A stretch of DNA of 64,000 bases from Sclerurus mexicanus. Its lineage: Eukaryota; Chordata; Aves; Passeriformes; Furnariidae. Shown piece after piece: positions 43,901 through 58,900 of this stretch. Position 1 is the stretch's first letter. Every line of letters begins with the position of its first letter. The stretch spans positions 29,538 to 93,537 of the forward strand of contig VWZF01005957.1 in NCBI GenBank assembly GCA_013396755.1, written 5' to 3'. Made by a program: the position numbers and the translations under genes. Under the pieces are notes generated by a model. The model was given only the letters and a program-made list of their open reading frames with translations, was not told where the DNA came from and did not search any database.

Positions 43901-46900
43901 CCAGGCCTTACTGGGGGGCAGCTGGGTATTTGAGACATTTTGTTTCTCCTTATGGGTGGAACAGACTTTATAGGTCCTTCTTAACCCCTTATGGGTGCTA
44001 GTGCTGAAAATCATTGTGACAGGGTAACCATGGTAAGATTCAGTGGAAGTCTGTTTGGAATTTGTGTGTGTGGCTGCTTGAGTGAGGCAACTAATGACAT
44101 TGTAATCATATGTAGGTGGTGGAACTCTGAGAAAGGGGTAAAAGAACCCCAGACTCTGAAAGAACAGGGGGCTCTTGCCCTTCCTTGGGAGAGTTGGATT
44201 TCAGAAGACTTGAAGCTGGATGGCCCTTGTTCACTGGTATTGTAACTAAACTGTTCAAGCTGCTGTATTGAAGTATTGCCACTTCTGGAAAGTGAATACT
44301 TTGAACAAGTTCCAGTGGGACTTGATTTTAGACAAATGAATCTGTTATTTTTTCTCTTGACTAGGAATGCAGTGAAAAGCTGTAAAGCAGCAGTGGCTTG
44401 GGGGCAGGCTGTTGTACATCACCAGTCATGCCAGTAATGAAACATGTCCTCATGTAACACATGTTAATGGATCTTAAGCAGTATTAAACTCCTTTTTTAG
44501 AGACATTTAACCAAAAATATTGACTTGTAAATACTTTAAAATGTAACTTGGCAGGCTGGTGTTGAAAGAGGACAGAACATCAAAGAAACCAAAGCTTGGA
44601 GAAGCACTGTAGGTGACAAGCAAAGCAAGTTGTCCTTTGCCTTGCTCAGCACATCTCTCTGTTGCTTTCAGTGCTCATTGTGAGGGACTGACTAACCACG
44701 ATGGAAATGAAGTTGGGTTTGCTTTGCACAGCTTTCACCTGAGATGCTGATCGAGCTGATGCTTTGACTGTCTTCTGTGGCATTGGTTGCTCACCAGATT
44801 ATTCTGCAGTGTGCAAACAGCATGACAATGGTCAGCCTCGGGTTTTTAGCTCTTGTATATCTGGTGAAGCATTAAAACTAGTGCTAGTCTGAGCTTAGCT
44901 TGGAAAACTATCCTGTCGTGTATGGAATTGGCTTGACGCTGGAATGAAATTTGAAACTTAGTGTAGTTTCTGTCTACTTGGGAAGGGCAGCCAGAACAGA
45001 CCACCACCCTGGCAGGGGTGTGTTTTCTATAGGGGGAACTGTTACAGGGAATGTTCAAATGTTTGAACTCAGAAGGCTGGACAGCAAGGGAGGCTCGGAG
45101 CTTCTGGAACCTGGCCTAGAAGGCAGCGAATATCCATGTAGGAAGGACTGTGTTTTGTTACTTTGATACTCAACTGTCTTCATCCTTCCTGTTGTGTGTA
45201 TGGATCTCAGCTGTGTGTTCTGTGCTCCCTCTGTTTGATTTTAGTCCAGTCCCTCCTGAATCATCTGCAGAGTGACATGGTCTTGGTTTAATTTCAGAAC
45301 TGAGGCTGTTCTTTACTGGGGCTTTGTCTAGCAGGTGTTCCAGGTCCAACCTCTCGGGTTGAGCCTTTACTGTGAAAAGAAAAAGATTTTTTTCACTATA
45401 ATTTCAGCTTCCTACTTTTTCAAGGAAACTACACTGTCAAAGTAACTTACTACCTGTATGTGCTTGTTTCATGCTCTACATTTTCCCCTTGGCTGACTCT
45501 TCTACCTAAAGCTCTCTTTTATGGTCCTCCTTACCCAATTTTAAGAAAGATTTTCATCAGAGAAAACTAGTGAAAATGGTTTAAACCTTTCTTTAAGGGA
45601 GATTTCTGAAAGCAAAGTAGCATGAACTAGATTTCTAGGGTGCCTGTCTATACAATGAAGTCTTTTGTATATACAGGTCTAATAGTCTCTGATATTTTGG
45701 GTTGTTCTGGTACTCAGAGATTTAGTTTCTAGAACATACAGGCAGTATGGGGGGAACTAATGCACTTCAGGCTGAATTTGTGGAGGAAGGCTGCTGCATT
45801 GCCATAATTGTTTGTAGTTTTTCTTTGCAATACCAGAGATTTGTGCACTGGTATAGACATTATTTATAAAAACACTGTTAGAACAGTTTTGTGTTGCCCT
45901 TTTGTGGGCCTCATTTGCTTCTCCAACTTTGGGACTGGAAACTAGAGCTATAATCAAAGCATTAATTCTGTGGTGTTACCTGGGAGGAGGGAGCTTCAGG
46001 AAGAAATAAAAATAGTTTCTCTTTCCCTGTGCCTTTATAAAAGAAGGTTTTGACTCCTGTATCAACCAGGAAAGGGCAGACTCGTGACAGAATGAGACTT
46101 GTTTTCTTTCTTGCTGCTTTCTCCACTTGTGGAAGTGCCTGGGGGAAACTGCTCCCAGGCACCTGAGGGGGGAGAGGACAGAAGTCCTGTCTGTGTAGGT
46201 TGACAGCGAGTCTGTGAAGACAAGATGCACTTGGTTGGCTCCTGAGTGCCCTTGGAGAGCCGAGCAGAGGCAGGACTCGCTGCAGGGCCTCTCCCCAGCT
46301 CACCGTGAGAGCAGCCCTTCATGCAGGGCTCATGTGCATCATAAGACTCCCAGGCCCTGTGAGTGTGACTCCTCAGTTCCTCTGAGAGTTCTCCTTCGCT
46401 GTTCTGGGCAAGTAGGATTCTTGGTTTTGGGAGTTTCCATACAGCTGGTGGCAGGACTTCAGAAAACAGATGGAAAACCAGATCTTCCTTCGAGTCTTTC
46501 TGTCATGTGGAGTTTAGCACAGTATAGGTCAAGGGTAGACTACTAGAATATTGATTTTGATTGTTTAGTTGCTGGAAGTCATGGTTAAAAGCATTGAAGA
46601 GTTGAGTGGAACTGAAGGCTGAGTTAAAGTAGTAACAATAAGACTGAGCACACAGAGGTTAAGAATAATTTATTTGAACTGCTGTACTAGTGGAACTGCT
46701 TATGACTGGAGCCTTAATACCTTCAGTATCTTACAGTAAGTGTTACATGGGTGAGGTAGCTTTCAGTGCTTTTGAAGTGAAACCTCAAAAGTGTTGTACA
46801 GGAGTTGTCAGAATGATCCAGCTGAGCTAGTATTACACTCTATCCTATCACTCTTATGCTATCACTGTGTCCTTTCAAAATGAGTTTAATCCTGAAGTAC

Positions 46901-49900
46901 CTGCCTCTAGGTCTGGACTTGGTGGACAGTTTCATTGGAATTTCTAGGTTTATAATTGGTGGGAAGCATTTCCCTGGAATATCCTGTCTGGTAGTTAGGA
47001 GGGACCCAACAGCCTGACTCTCCCTATTCTCTCTTCAAGAAGATGAGGACAGGGAGTGAGCCAGGTACTGGGGCTGTGTGATTCCATCTCTTGTAGCTGT
47101 AATTTCCCTAAATGCGTACCTGGGAAAGCTCTGCTTATTCGCTTTCTATCTGCCAGTGTGTAATTGCTATCACTGAAACTTAAAGCAGAGATGAATGAGA
47201 TGCTGGGAAGTTGTGCTGTTGTAATGGTGCTGTTTGCTACATCCTCGATGGGGTGTTTGCTCTGAGACCTTTTCAGACCTAGTGCTGGATTTGTTGCAGC
47301 TGGAAACTGCTCTCAGTTTTTTTGCCTCCAGCCTTTGGTGTCTTTTCTAACTAAAACTACTGTTATCAAAGCTGACTTTTACTGTTCTGTGGGTCTCTGA
47401 GTTCAGGCTTTTCAGATGTTTGTCTGACTCCTGGCAAAGAACAGAAGAGCCAAAATGAGAGGCAGCGAGAAGAAAACTCACCTTCCATGTCACAGGGCAG
47501 TTCTGCTTGGAAAGTAACTTGAGGACATCTCTCTCTGCACTGTGCAGCCAGTTTGCCGTGGTCTGACCAGAGTAGAAACAATTTTCTAGGTGTTTTGACC
47601 TCATAGCTTTGATTTTATTATTGTATTTGAGTTTTCTTAATTTCCTTTTTTCCCCCCACTTCTGAGAACAAATAGTTAGTGTAATGTAGGCATTGATCCA
47701 CTTTTGATCCGTGAAACCTGACTAAAATGGCTAAGCAGATTGCATTTCTGGGTTGTTTTGATTATTTTCCTTTAATAAATGAAAGCTGAAAGCAAGTGAA
47801 GTGTACTTAATGTAAACTCACAAGTTTACTGCCTCTGCCTGCAGACCTTTTCTTTCCATCTAAACACTGTGCATGGGTTTTTTTAAGAGTCGATAAGCTT
47901 TTCATCAAATTAATGACTAATCCTTATCAAACAAGTGTTCATCTTTACAATTAGAGAACAGGAATGCTTAATTGTGTGCTGACTGGTGAACATACTAGTC
48001 ATGAGTACATTTGAGAATTCAGATTCTTAATTTTCTCTCACTGCTGGTAGCAGGAATTTGCTGTGAACAGGGCATTATATTCTGGTTGGATACCCATTAT
48101 GATTAAATTATCATCTTTGTCTATGTTCAGTGAACCTTTCTTTGAGTAACTTCCAAAAGAATGCACCTTTTTGCACTTTGGGAAAATCTGAACTCTCTGA
48201 GGAAAAAGGAGGAAGATGGAACAAGGTAAATATTTTGAGGTCTACTCAGCTTTCCTTTTGGGTTTGGCTAATGGATTATGGTCAAGGCATAGTTGTGTTC
48301 TAATGCAGAATACAATAGCTTGCTTGTTTTCTTTTACTTTGGGCTGGAATCTCTTAATCCCTTCAGACTCAAGCATGAGTATCACATGATTTAGAGGTGT
48401 TTGGTTAGAGTACTTCCCTGCTGCAGAGCATCCCTGTCCATAACAGATGAGTAAAGTGGGACTGCACAGAGAAGCCACATGGAAATTTTCAGTTTTGGAG
48501 CTCCATGGACAAGTGTTGAATATTTTGTGCTCTGACAAAACCATGTGGTCAGTCAGGCTGTAAGTAAGGAAGGACACCAGATATCTGCTCTAAAATTCCC
48601 AAGTTCATTATAAAAAGAACTCCAACTTCATTATACTGACACTACACCTGCATGTTTAGGGTGCCTGCAATGCTCAAGCCATGTACTAGGGGATTGTAGG
48701 GAAACTTCCTTGCAGGAAAACTGGTGGTACAGCTAATTGTAGGTCCTTCTTTCAGAATCTGTGGTCACACGAACATCAGTGGGGTTATAGCTGTATAAGT
48801 AATACTCATAAACCATTATTAAAGTGAAAGAATAATAAATATTCATTAACAGTGTATTCCTAAGTGTAGTAGCTTCTCTTGTGTAGCTGCATAATAGTAC
48901 CAGCCTGCCTGCTTACTGTCATGTTACCTTTCCCCCCTTCGGTTCTGCAGGCTTTAGGAACTGCAACCAAAATGTCTTCCAAATGTCAAACTGGAATTTT
49001 GGTTTGTAATGACAGGATGAGTGCTGGCACCTGATGAAGGTGACTGCTAACCACTGACCTGGGAAGAGGACTGGGCCGTGGGTTTTTGAAAATAGAATAG
49101 CATTCCCTAGAGTGCTGAAATACGGTAATGAGGAGGATGGTAAAAAGACTGCAGGGAGTTACAAGATGCTGGTCTTGGCTCTACTTTTGCAGAATTTGGT
49201 CCTTTGAGCACGAGATCAGCGTTGCTTTCTTAGTGTGTTCAGTGGCTGCTTCCCCAGGTGTTTCCCCTGCCTCTGAGGAGCTGCAGAGGTAATTGGGGCG
49301 CGGGAGTCCTGCTGTCTCTGTACTTAGCTCATTACTTCAGGCAAATTATCTTTTCCTTCTCAGGTGTTGGCTGGCAGACTGCCTGGAGAGTTATCTAGCT
49401 TTCCACTGCTGGGGCATTCCAGCTCCTCTGCAATGTTTTCATGGCACAGGCTCTTCTTCCTCTGAACTCCTGAAAGGCTGGTGATAACCAAACAGCGTGA
49501 GGGGCTGAGGATGGGTGTTCTGTAGTAATTCGCTGAGGGGGAAGAAAGCAGTGCCAAACCTGCTGTTGTAATCAGCAGTCTTGGAACCTGCTTGGTGCTG
49601 TTGAGGGTGGTTGGGTCCATCCCTGCCACTGCTGACACCTGAGCTGGGTGGGTCTGGTGTTCACCGGAGGAGTCAGCCCGGGGAGCTGCCAACAAAGGAT
49701 TTCACTTCATTTGACAAGTGTAAGATTGGTATAACAGAGACAGTAAGAGCTATTTCTTGCTTTCATTTTTCAGCCAGTTTTTTATGAGCTGTTTGTGTAA
49801 GGCCCCAGTGTAGTGCTCCCCTCCTGGGAGGGTCACGCCCAGAGTGCAGGCCTATTACAGTTAATAGTGATGTTGCATCATGCCCGAGCCCGCCGTGCTC

Positions 49901-52900
49901 CCATTCAGCACTCAGGTATGAAGACTTTTCCTCTTGCATAAGACACTTGATTTGCTCAGGTCGGGCAGGAAACAGTTGGCAGCTCCCTAAAGAGTGAGTT
50001 ACATGCTGCTGTGCCCTGTAGCTTATTTTTCTAAACATTAATATTTCAAGTTACTGTGCAGCTTTCTAAACTGTACAACTGCCCGAGGCTGGCCCACTGC
50101 TCATACAGAGGCAGGGATTCCCTACCAGCCCCTGCTGGATGCAGATCCTTCCCTGCTTCCAGCAGACTTCTTGCTCCTAGACCCAGATTGTTTGGTATTT
50201 GGAGTAGAGACACAGCAGGGCTAAGCCTCACAGACTTGAACGTATTTCAAGAGCCCTAAGATTCCAATGTGGCTCAATTTACCTTTTTTCTTTTCTGTTT
50301 CTAAGTATTGCTAACTACTGTGTTTATTTTTTCTGATTCTTCCAACAAAATTCAGTTTTTAATCTCATCATAAACCTTTTCTACCATGTGTTAATCCCAT
50401 CAGACCAAGTCATGTACTAGTTAAGAAATAATTTTTTTATAAATATGCTACAGGTCTAGTAGCATTTGTTATTGAGCTGAAGTGACTTCTTACCAAAAGC
50501 AAGGAGTGCTAAGTTAAAATAAGCCAAAGAAGGGGGTCTGAAGTGACTTGTATCACAAAAAGGACAAGAAAAGACTGAAGTTTTTGTGCTAGATTTGCCA
50601 TAGTAAACAGGTGGGCTGGGGAGAATCTAGTTAAGCTTGCAGTTTAAAGAAAGGCTTAATGCCAAAACACCCTCAAAACTTAATTTGTGTGCTCCAACTC
50701 AACAATTTTTATACTGCTTCTTGCCAAAGCAATTAAAGAATTCCTAGAACCAGTCTGAATTTCCAGGCTGGCTTTGGAACACGATACCCACTTCTGCAGG
50801 TGCAGAGAACACCCTAGTCTGTTCAGGTGGGTCGATGAGTCTTGGTGGTTTTATTGCTGATTTTTTTGAGTTTTTCAGGAGTCTGGAGGTGCTGCTCTGA
50901 AGCACATTTGTGGTGCAGTTGCAGGTGTAGCCATCTGGGATTTTGCTACTTGCGAAAGGTCAGCTTTTGAGCATTCATGATGAGGAGTAAACTTTAAGCT
51001 GGTGTTGCAGCACCTGTTTTCTAGAGCTTCATGCCTCCTGTTGGACTCGGGAAAACTTAGGAGGAAGAACTGGAGTCCTGTGTGGAGTTGGTGTTAAGAT
51101 GTTTTTAACTATTTGTAACTAATGCAGAAGGTGAACTAATACCCTTGGATCAGTTCAGAGAGGGCTTGTGCAGCTGAGTGAGGATCAGCTGTGGTAGAAC
51201 CAAGTGCATCCATCATGTCTGGGAGGAAGGCACAACCAGCACCTGGTTTCAGTAGCACTTGGTTGTGCCACTGTGTTGTCCCCTGGGCAACCTCCTGGCG
51301 AGTGTTGTTGAAAGACTTGACTTAGCAGAGTTTGTACATGTTGAAACAAATTTGATGGCTTGAAACTTGTCTGAAGAATCTGCTGCTTGTCAGGTGACTC
51401 CTGAGAAGTTGCTCCACCTGTGACCCCTCAACAGTCATGACTTGGTTACTTTGACTGTTTTTTAATAACTTTTTCACTCAGGTTAAACAACATACTGGCA
51501 GCTTATTGCACTGAGGATGTGAAAGAGAAAGTGTGAACCTTTCTGTGGAGCTGGGAATCCATAGATCAAGCTGGGTGAGTGACAGCTCAACCTCTCCATG
51601 GACTTCAGGGTATCTTTGCCATGTTATAAAAAGCCTGTTGCCTGGTGCTGATCTGTTCCTTCAACACTGAGCTTATTGTAACCTTTAAACTCCAAGTGTA
51701 GGGTAGGAATTTATCCAGTTAAAACCTGCATTTGTTTGAAGAGTTAACTCCTGCTTGTTCACCTCTGCCCCACATCTCTAGATCTCAGTCATTTAAATAC
51801 CAAGGTGTGTGTCACTCAGAACTCACTGGGTAGGTAGGTTTTCCTTTAGCCAGAAAGAAGTAAATGTGACCTGTAGTGAACAAGCAGCTGTGCCTGTCTT
51901 GCTACACCTTTCTCATTCTTCAGTTTTGCTTATGTACAGTGGAACTGCTAAATTAGGATTTAAGAGTTGGTCTGCAGGTGAGTTTTTGGGAAATCCTGGA
52001 AATTTGTTGAAATACTTGAGATGAGTGTCCAACCTGAGCCTTATCTTGAAGTGATATATTTTACATTGTCTCTGATGTCAATTTTACAGGCTTTCTTTTG
52101 GGGAGGAATGGGGAGAAGTCCTTACTTGTCTCAACAAAATGGGCTGGGTGAATAACATGTGCTGGAATATCTTAAAAATGAAGTGCTTGATGAAGGTTGG
52201 ATGGAAGGGTCTGAAAGTTTCAATTCCGAAGTAAGGAAGAAGTCTTCTAGTTTGTCTAGTTAGTCTTGTCCTACTTTGAGGCCTCACTGAATTTTCAAAT
52301 GGAGAAGTAGCAGATTTGTTTGGTGTTGAACAGCAGGCTTGAATTATATCTTTTTTTAGTATTTTGAGATAGCTTGGTGTAAACCTTTCACAGAAATGCG
52401 CTTACTGAGTTAGTGAGTTAAGTTCATCACAACTCAAATGCTGTTCTTTCTCTCCCTTTAACTCCTTGTCAGCAGTGACAGTGTTCCTGTAGACAGATTG
52501 TAGGTAGAAATCTGCAACGTCTCCTTTTTTTGTGTTGTCAGCCCTTGCATCCTTCAGGTTCAAGGTGCAGTCTCAGTGCCACACTCAGCAGGACCAGACT
52601 GATCCTCTGGAGGGGCTTTTAACCCTTCTAGCCCAGGGTTACTGCAAGTGAAGCATTTAACAAATGCTTCTGCAGGGCTTTATTGTGTTTCTGGAGGTAA
52701 ATGGTGGCTGTGCTGAGGTTGCTGGCTCCCAGCAGCCTTCGCTGGGCAGAGGAGGTATCCTGGGATGGGTGCAGAGCAACAGGGCTGCTCCCTGGATTCT
52801 GTGGCTCTGGAGCTAAGGATCTGTCAGCCTTATGGCACTGGGGGCTTGGGCTGACCTCCTGACAAAGGGAAGCCAAAATGCTGAAAGGGTTTACTACTGC

Positions 52901-55900
52901 CAATTTCAAATTATCCTTCAGAAGTGCAGCTCCCAAATCTGTTCTGTATCTGTGATATGGCTTGAGTTGTACTTGAGATTTATGTAGGAAGTGGAAGCAG
53001 GTGCATTCCTTTTCCTCAGAGCTTTTATTAATTGTTAACTGAAACAGTTGAATTGCTGGGGTTTGTTTAGTACTTGTGGTAAGATTTGATATGTTGCTTG
53101 ATAACCCTTCATGTGTTTTCCACAGATAAAATGTGCTTAATCCTTGTGGGTTATGGAGTAGTGGGCTCTTGGATCTGTGGATGTTAAGGTGGTTGTGTAT
53201 TTAATTCATCAGGGAGAACTAGTACACTGAAACTTCATACCGGAGAGTTACTCAGTAACACTGTTTTTGTCACTGAGCTGCAAAAAATTAATGCTGAGGA
53301 CTTAGCAAGGCTAAATGCATATTGTGCAAAACACAAATGTATCTATTTCAGTGTCTCCCCTGAAGGTACTAAAGCCTTCAGTGGGAGCTCTGCTCAGGCA
53401 GAGATTCCTTCTGGCTCTAATAAGACTTAATGTTGTTATTGATGTTCTTTCCCAATACAACCAGGAACCCTCCTTCCTCTTTCTGAGGTTATTTCCTGAG
53501 AGCAGAGCGATTCCCTGTCAGTTTCCCATAGCGCTCAAAGGCAGGAGTCGCTCCAGGCTGTCCCAGGGAGGGCAGAGCAGTGCAGGGCTCCGTGTGCCCG
53601 GGCCGAGTCCCTGCACAGCACTGGCTGGTCCCTTCCGTGGGATCACGTATCGTCTGGGAGGGAGAAGCTGGTCTGCCAGCACACTTAATCTATTTTTGAT
53701 TCGTCAGGATCTCAAAGACAGAAACAAAAAGCACTTTGTCCTGGCCAGACTGGAGCACTGACACTTGAATGGCTCTTTGCATTGTCTATTCACTAATTTG
53801 TGAGCCGCTCCTGCAGTGCAGCACGTTGTTGTGGGGCAGCCACTTCAGTGCCGCAGTTCACAGGCCCTGGGCAGCAGCGGGAGCATCTCAGAGCAGCAGC
53901 TTCCCAGGAGGCTCTTGTTTAAACAGTTCCAGGGGTGGTCTTGTCAGTGTAGCTCGGTGAAACTCCCCTGGCAGCTGGTGGTCCCTCAGCAAAGGAGCCT
54001 GTGCCAGGGCTGGTGGGTGCTGCCCTCATCACCTCCTGGGTGCTGCAGCTCCTTTCCCTCAGTCCAGTGAGAGAAGGGTATGACTGGAGGTACTTTCGGG
54101 TCAGAAGCTCCGGAGAATTTCCAGAGGTTTGGTGGAGTGTCCAGGGAATCATTCATGCTTATTTATGCTTTATTGCTGAGAGAATCTGACAGAATATTCT
54201 GGAAATACTGCAATCCAATTTCTAGTTATTTTGTAATATATTATAATAAACCTTTCTTCTTTGCTACTCCAAGGTGTCTAGATACAGGGAAAAGATTGAG
54301 TCTTTACCTCATTGTGTAATCTTCCTGGGGCCCTTTTGTGAAGCTCTAATCATCAGGGCTTTTAATTTCTCATCCACGTAAGAGCTGTGTGAGAATTTCC
54401 TTGACACTTGCAGGTGATCATGAAGTATTTGGTTTATCCTTAAATAGCTGAGCTTGGTTTCTTACTGTTAATTCCATGCTGTTTAGGTTTCTGTTTGCAT
54501 TTACCTCAGTAAAGCAATAATAATTAACTCAAAGCATCAAAATGATGGAGTTTCCATATTGGGAGAACAACCCAATAACCATATTGCAGTAAGCATTACT
54601 GCAGCTTCCTGGTAATGAAAATTCCAGTAGTGGAGGACTTGATTTAATTTTTAAGCTTTGAGAAAATAGTGGTGCTGATAAAATTACTTTATAACTGACT
54701 CTCACTTAGGCAACTACTTAATGTTATAAAAATCTTGGGGTCTGAGAGAGAATCATAGTGGAAGAATCATACAGCTATTGAGGATAGAAGTTGTTTTTGT
54801 TACTAGAGGGAGTGTCTGAGCTCTTGCTGTTCACATTTGAACCCCAACCTGCAGTGTGCAGCTACATTTTTAAATCACTGATGCTTCCCCAGACAGTCTG
54901 GATGATGTTGTTTAGTTCCTTCTGGTGAGTCTGTCTAGATGTATTTAAGCTGAAAAGTGCAGAGTTAAGGACAGTTGGGTATTTCTGTTCTCCCAGCATA
55001 ATACACAGTTGAATCAATCCATGCTTAATACGTTAAGTATGTATCTGTCTTCTGAAGTGGGTGTTCAAAATAGGTAAGAACTACTCACTAAGAGATAGAA
55101 TGTGGGACTTTCAAATTAAAAGGGACAATATCAGACACAAAAATCTGGCTTTTGGTGAAAAGAATCTTCCTTAAGGTCTCTGGGGCAGTTTCTGTGTATA
55201 GCTGGCTTGGCCATGGCACTGAGGATGCTGCCAGGAGAGATGAATCTCTTGGCTGCGGATGGCTTTGGCAGTTTTCTTGGCATGAAAGGCTGATGAACCA
55301 GCACAACTGTAGAAGTGGTGTAGATCCAGGCTCTGAAGGGCCCACAGAACAGCTCTGAGGAACTTGGATGTGTTGTGTAAGGACAGCTCTGACTCAATGG
55401 GGAATGTAAGCACGTGGTTAAACTTAGGCAGTATCACTGTACCAGTCAGAATGAGGGCTCACGGCCACACCACTTCCATCCCATCGCCCTCTTAAGTGGC
55501 ATCCTGAGCTTGTTTCTTGCCTCCCTCTGTGTTCTGTGCCTACTTTGGGCACTGATTCCCAGCTGTGGAGGCTGAAGCACTGCTGTGTGCTCTGCAGAGC
55601 AGCTCATGGGTGAGTGGGCACTCACTGCTGGGGAAGCTCCTTAGGACGGCCTCAGACATTGCTGCACACGGATGTTCTTCAGGTGCAGGGAGGTGCTGTT
55701 CCATGCCAGTTCGGAAGCTTCTGGTATAACAGAAACTTGCCCTCAGGCCAGCTTCTCAAAGTTTGTCTTACTCAATTTTCTATCCATTTTGCAGATAGTG
55801 CCAGGGGTTATTGTGTCTTAATGGGTATTGTATTATGGGTATTATGTCTTAAACATTGATGTTTTAAGCAATGATTGAAGAATTTAAGATGGCTGCTTAT

Positions 55901-58900
55901 GGGACAACAGTGGGTTTGGAGGCTAGAATGCCTTAATGACATCATTAAAGTGAGCTGTAGTATTAGCAGAGCCATTCAAAATACACTGCAGCATTGCAGT
56001 CATGGCAGTGATTGTGATGCCAGGACTGGACTGTGAATACATCTTACATGTGCACACTCATGTGAGAATGACAGAACAACACGTGCTGGGCTTGGAGATA
56101 GTGTTTCTTTCAGTGTGATAAGGAGTGTGGCACAGTTACCCTTTGCTTCTGACATGTCACACAGACCGAGTGCTGTGTGGCTGTTGAGAGTGAGTGCAAG
56201 CTGCAGGGTGTGGGGAGATCTCTCCTTAGAAAAGAACACACCTCCATTTCTGCAGTCCATGCACAGATATCTGCCTGTGTTGGGCTCCTTGTTGTGTATG
56301 ACATGTCAGGGAGGTGGACTTCTTATGCAGATGGGAAACTAGAACCATCTCCCAGCTTTGGTCTCCCATGCTTTCTGGTTTTTCCTCTTACCTAGGCTTG
56401 TAGTTTACTTGTGTACTAGTTTATTCCTCATCAGTCAGGTAGTTAGAGGCAAACATCTGGTAAGTAATACTTGCAGGCTGTGATGGATTGGGGTGAGCTG
56501 TTCAAATGTCTGCTGCTTTCCTGCTCCTGACTGTATAATGTCAAGAAGTATGAAGGTGTTGTGGACAGGAAGGGACACGTGTCCCAAGAGCCAGACTCTC
56601 TGAAGGACACTGCCCAGCGTAGCTGTCCTGATGGCAATGAGAATGGGCTTCATGGTTAGGAGATCAGTAAAGTACCAGCTCTAAACACTTTCTTATGCAG
56701 CCTGGTCTCCTTGACAGAATTAGTCTTTTGAACATACAAACTCTTCAGGCAGTCTAAAGCTGGTTTGTTATTGTAGGCAAATGTCTTGATGACCTGAAGA
56801 ACTTGGTCTTTCTTGGAGTTGCCCTCCTTGCCACCTGTACTAGCAGGAGATGGGTGTTTTTCACAGGGCAGTGAACATCTGCTGCCATAAGGCATCAGGT
56901 TCTATAGTGAGAAGCCTTAGTGTAGCTAAGTGGAAGCGAGACAGCCTTGAATGCCAGAAAATGGGATTGTCAATGACTGGTGAAGGATCTATATCTCGCT
57001 TCAGACTTCTCTTCAAGTCCTGGGTTTCTGAGGGAGTTTAATAGACAGGTTGACTTAGTACCAGAGACAAGTGGTAACTTGAAGTGGGGTTGACACTGTA
57101 AAAGTGGATGTAAGGCAAGAGGAAAATGTGAAGACCTGACATGCTCTTGCTGCCTTGATTTCCATACCTGTGCAAGGCCTGGACATTAAATGTATGCTGC
57201 TAAAAACTTCTGTGGGAGCAGAATGACAGGCTCCAGTTCCTCCCTCCTGCTGCTTTAATTCCTCCTAAGGCTGCTGAGGAGCAGCTTTGCTGCACGTTCT
57301 GGCAGTGCAGCCTTTCCCTGGGAACAGCACTGCTGTAGCAGCTGAGCGAGCAGTGGAGGCCTGAGTAAGTACCACTGGCTGGTTCTCAAGTCTGATGTCA
57401 TATCCAAGAATTAGATGGCTCTCTCTCACCGTGGGGATAATCAAATAACTCCTACTGTGTTATTCATTAACTCACATTTCATTCAGTGGCTCCTAAGAGG
57501 ATAACGAGTACATTAGAAGTGAACTTGCATAAGCCTTCTGACATCCTTTTGATAAGCTAAATGAGAGTTAAAGCTATGGCAGTGGGGCCTCACTGAGGGG
57601 CAGGTGGCTTGTGGTGTATTACACATACTGGCTTAAAAGCTGACTTAGTGGCTTTTTCTTCAATGGTTTAAAAAAATAGCCTGCTTCTAAAGTTGTTGGA
57701 GAAATGACTAGTGCCCAGAGCCTGGTGAAGGTCGTGCTCAGTGTGGAGGCTGCGCACACAGGCTGTGATTGCAGGGCTGTGCATTCTGGGGGTGTCCAGC
57801 AGCGCTTCAGGGCACCGAGAGCAGCCCAACGAATGACCTGGGGGCTCTGCAGCAGTCAAAGGTAGGGGAGAGCATCCTGGTGAAGGACAGCTGCTCCTGA
57901 TCTGTGTGAAACTTTGGGTACAAGAGCCTGTTGAGCCTCGCTGAGTTTCCAGTTTTAGTGTTAATGGAGCTTAAGTACATGTACAATTTGAATCTCCCCT
58001 AAGTGTTAGTGTCATGCACTCTTTCCCCTCAGCTTAAATGCTGCTCTGCAAGGGAACTTTTAAAGGGGGGAGGGATTGCCTCAGTTGGTAAGGGATTTTC
58101 ACTGACACGATGTTCAGAACCAATAAAACGGGACAACTCTACCCCTGGCGTTAGTGCTGACCATTTTAAAGGCAGGTATGGGAACTGGGTGTATTGACTT
58201 GTTTGGCTCCAGTGTGAGTCCTTGGTGGCCTGGGCTTCCTGATGAGTGTGGATGTGTCTGGTGAAGCTGCTGGGAGTGCTGGTCTGTTCTGAGGGCTTGC
58301 CAGTAGTTTGTCTCCCTCCCAAAGAGGCTTGTGTGTGCTGTGCAATTGAGGCAATAAACTAATATAAATAAAGATTAAGCTGTTTGTAGGAGGAATGATG
58401 GTTGGATTTTCAGATGCCTAACAATCTGTCTGATCTCTTGAGTGTTGCTGTGACTGTGCTGACATCAGTAATTCCACCCCACAGGTAATGACTGAGATAA
58501 TTTTAAGCAGAGGCTGCAGTAGCCTTGGACACCTGAAGAAATCCACAATTTCCAGGTGGCCCAATAAGATCTTAAATTACCTGGTATTTGTAGAAGCACT
58601 GGGTGAGGTGGCCTTATCTGGGAAGAAGTTGTAGGTGGTGGTCTGGTGAGTCAGGTCAGTGCCATCCTGGAGAACCAGGTGTGTCCCTGCCCGGCTATGG
58701 ATTGTGGTCCTGGCCGGTAAGTTACTGGGAACCTTTCCAGGTGTGTGTAGAGTTACGGATTTGGTGCTGAGTACACAACTCCAGGCCTGGGTGCTCATCT
58801 CTGCAGCTCAGACCCCTGGCTAGTGGAGCTGTAGTTCCAGACACAGAGTGGAATCTTATAAAAATTGGAATTATTTCAAAAACTGGACTCTGGACATCTG

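Noticed and set aside
53315..53761. 148-codon + frame in the presumed MTMR3 intron
   Set aside because: No family resemblance, no promoter or poly(A) context; the length is within what chance allows over 22 kb.
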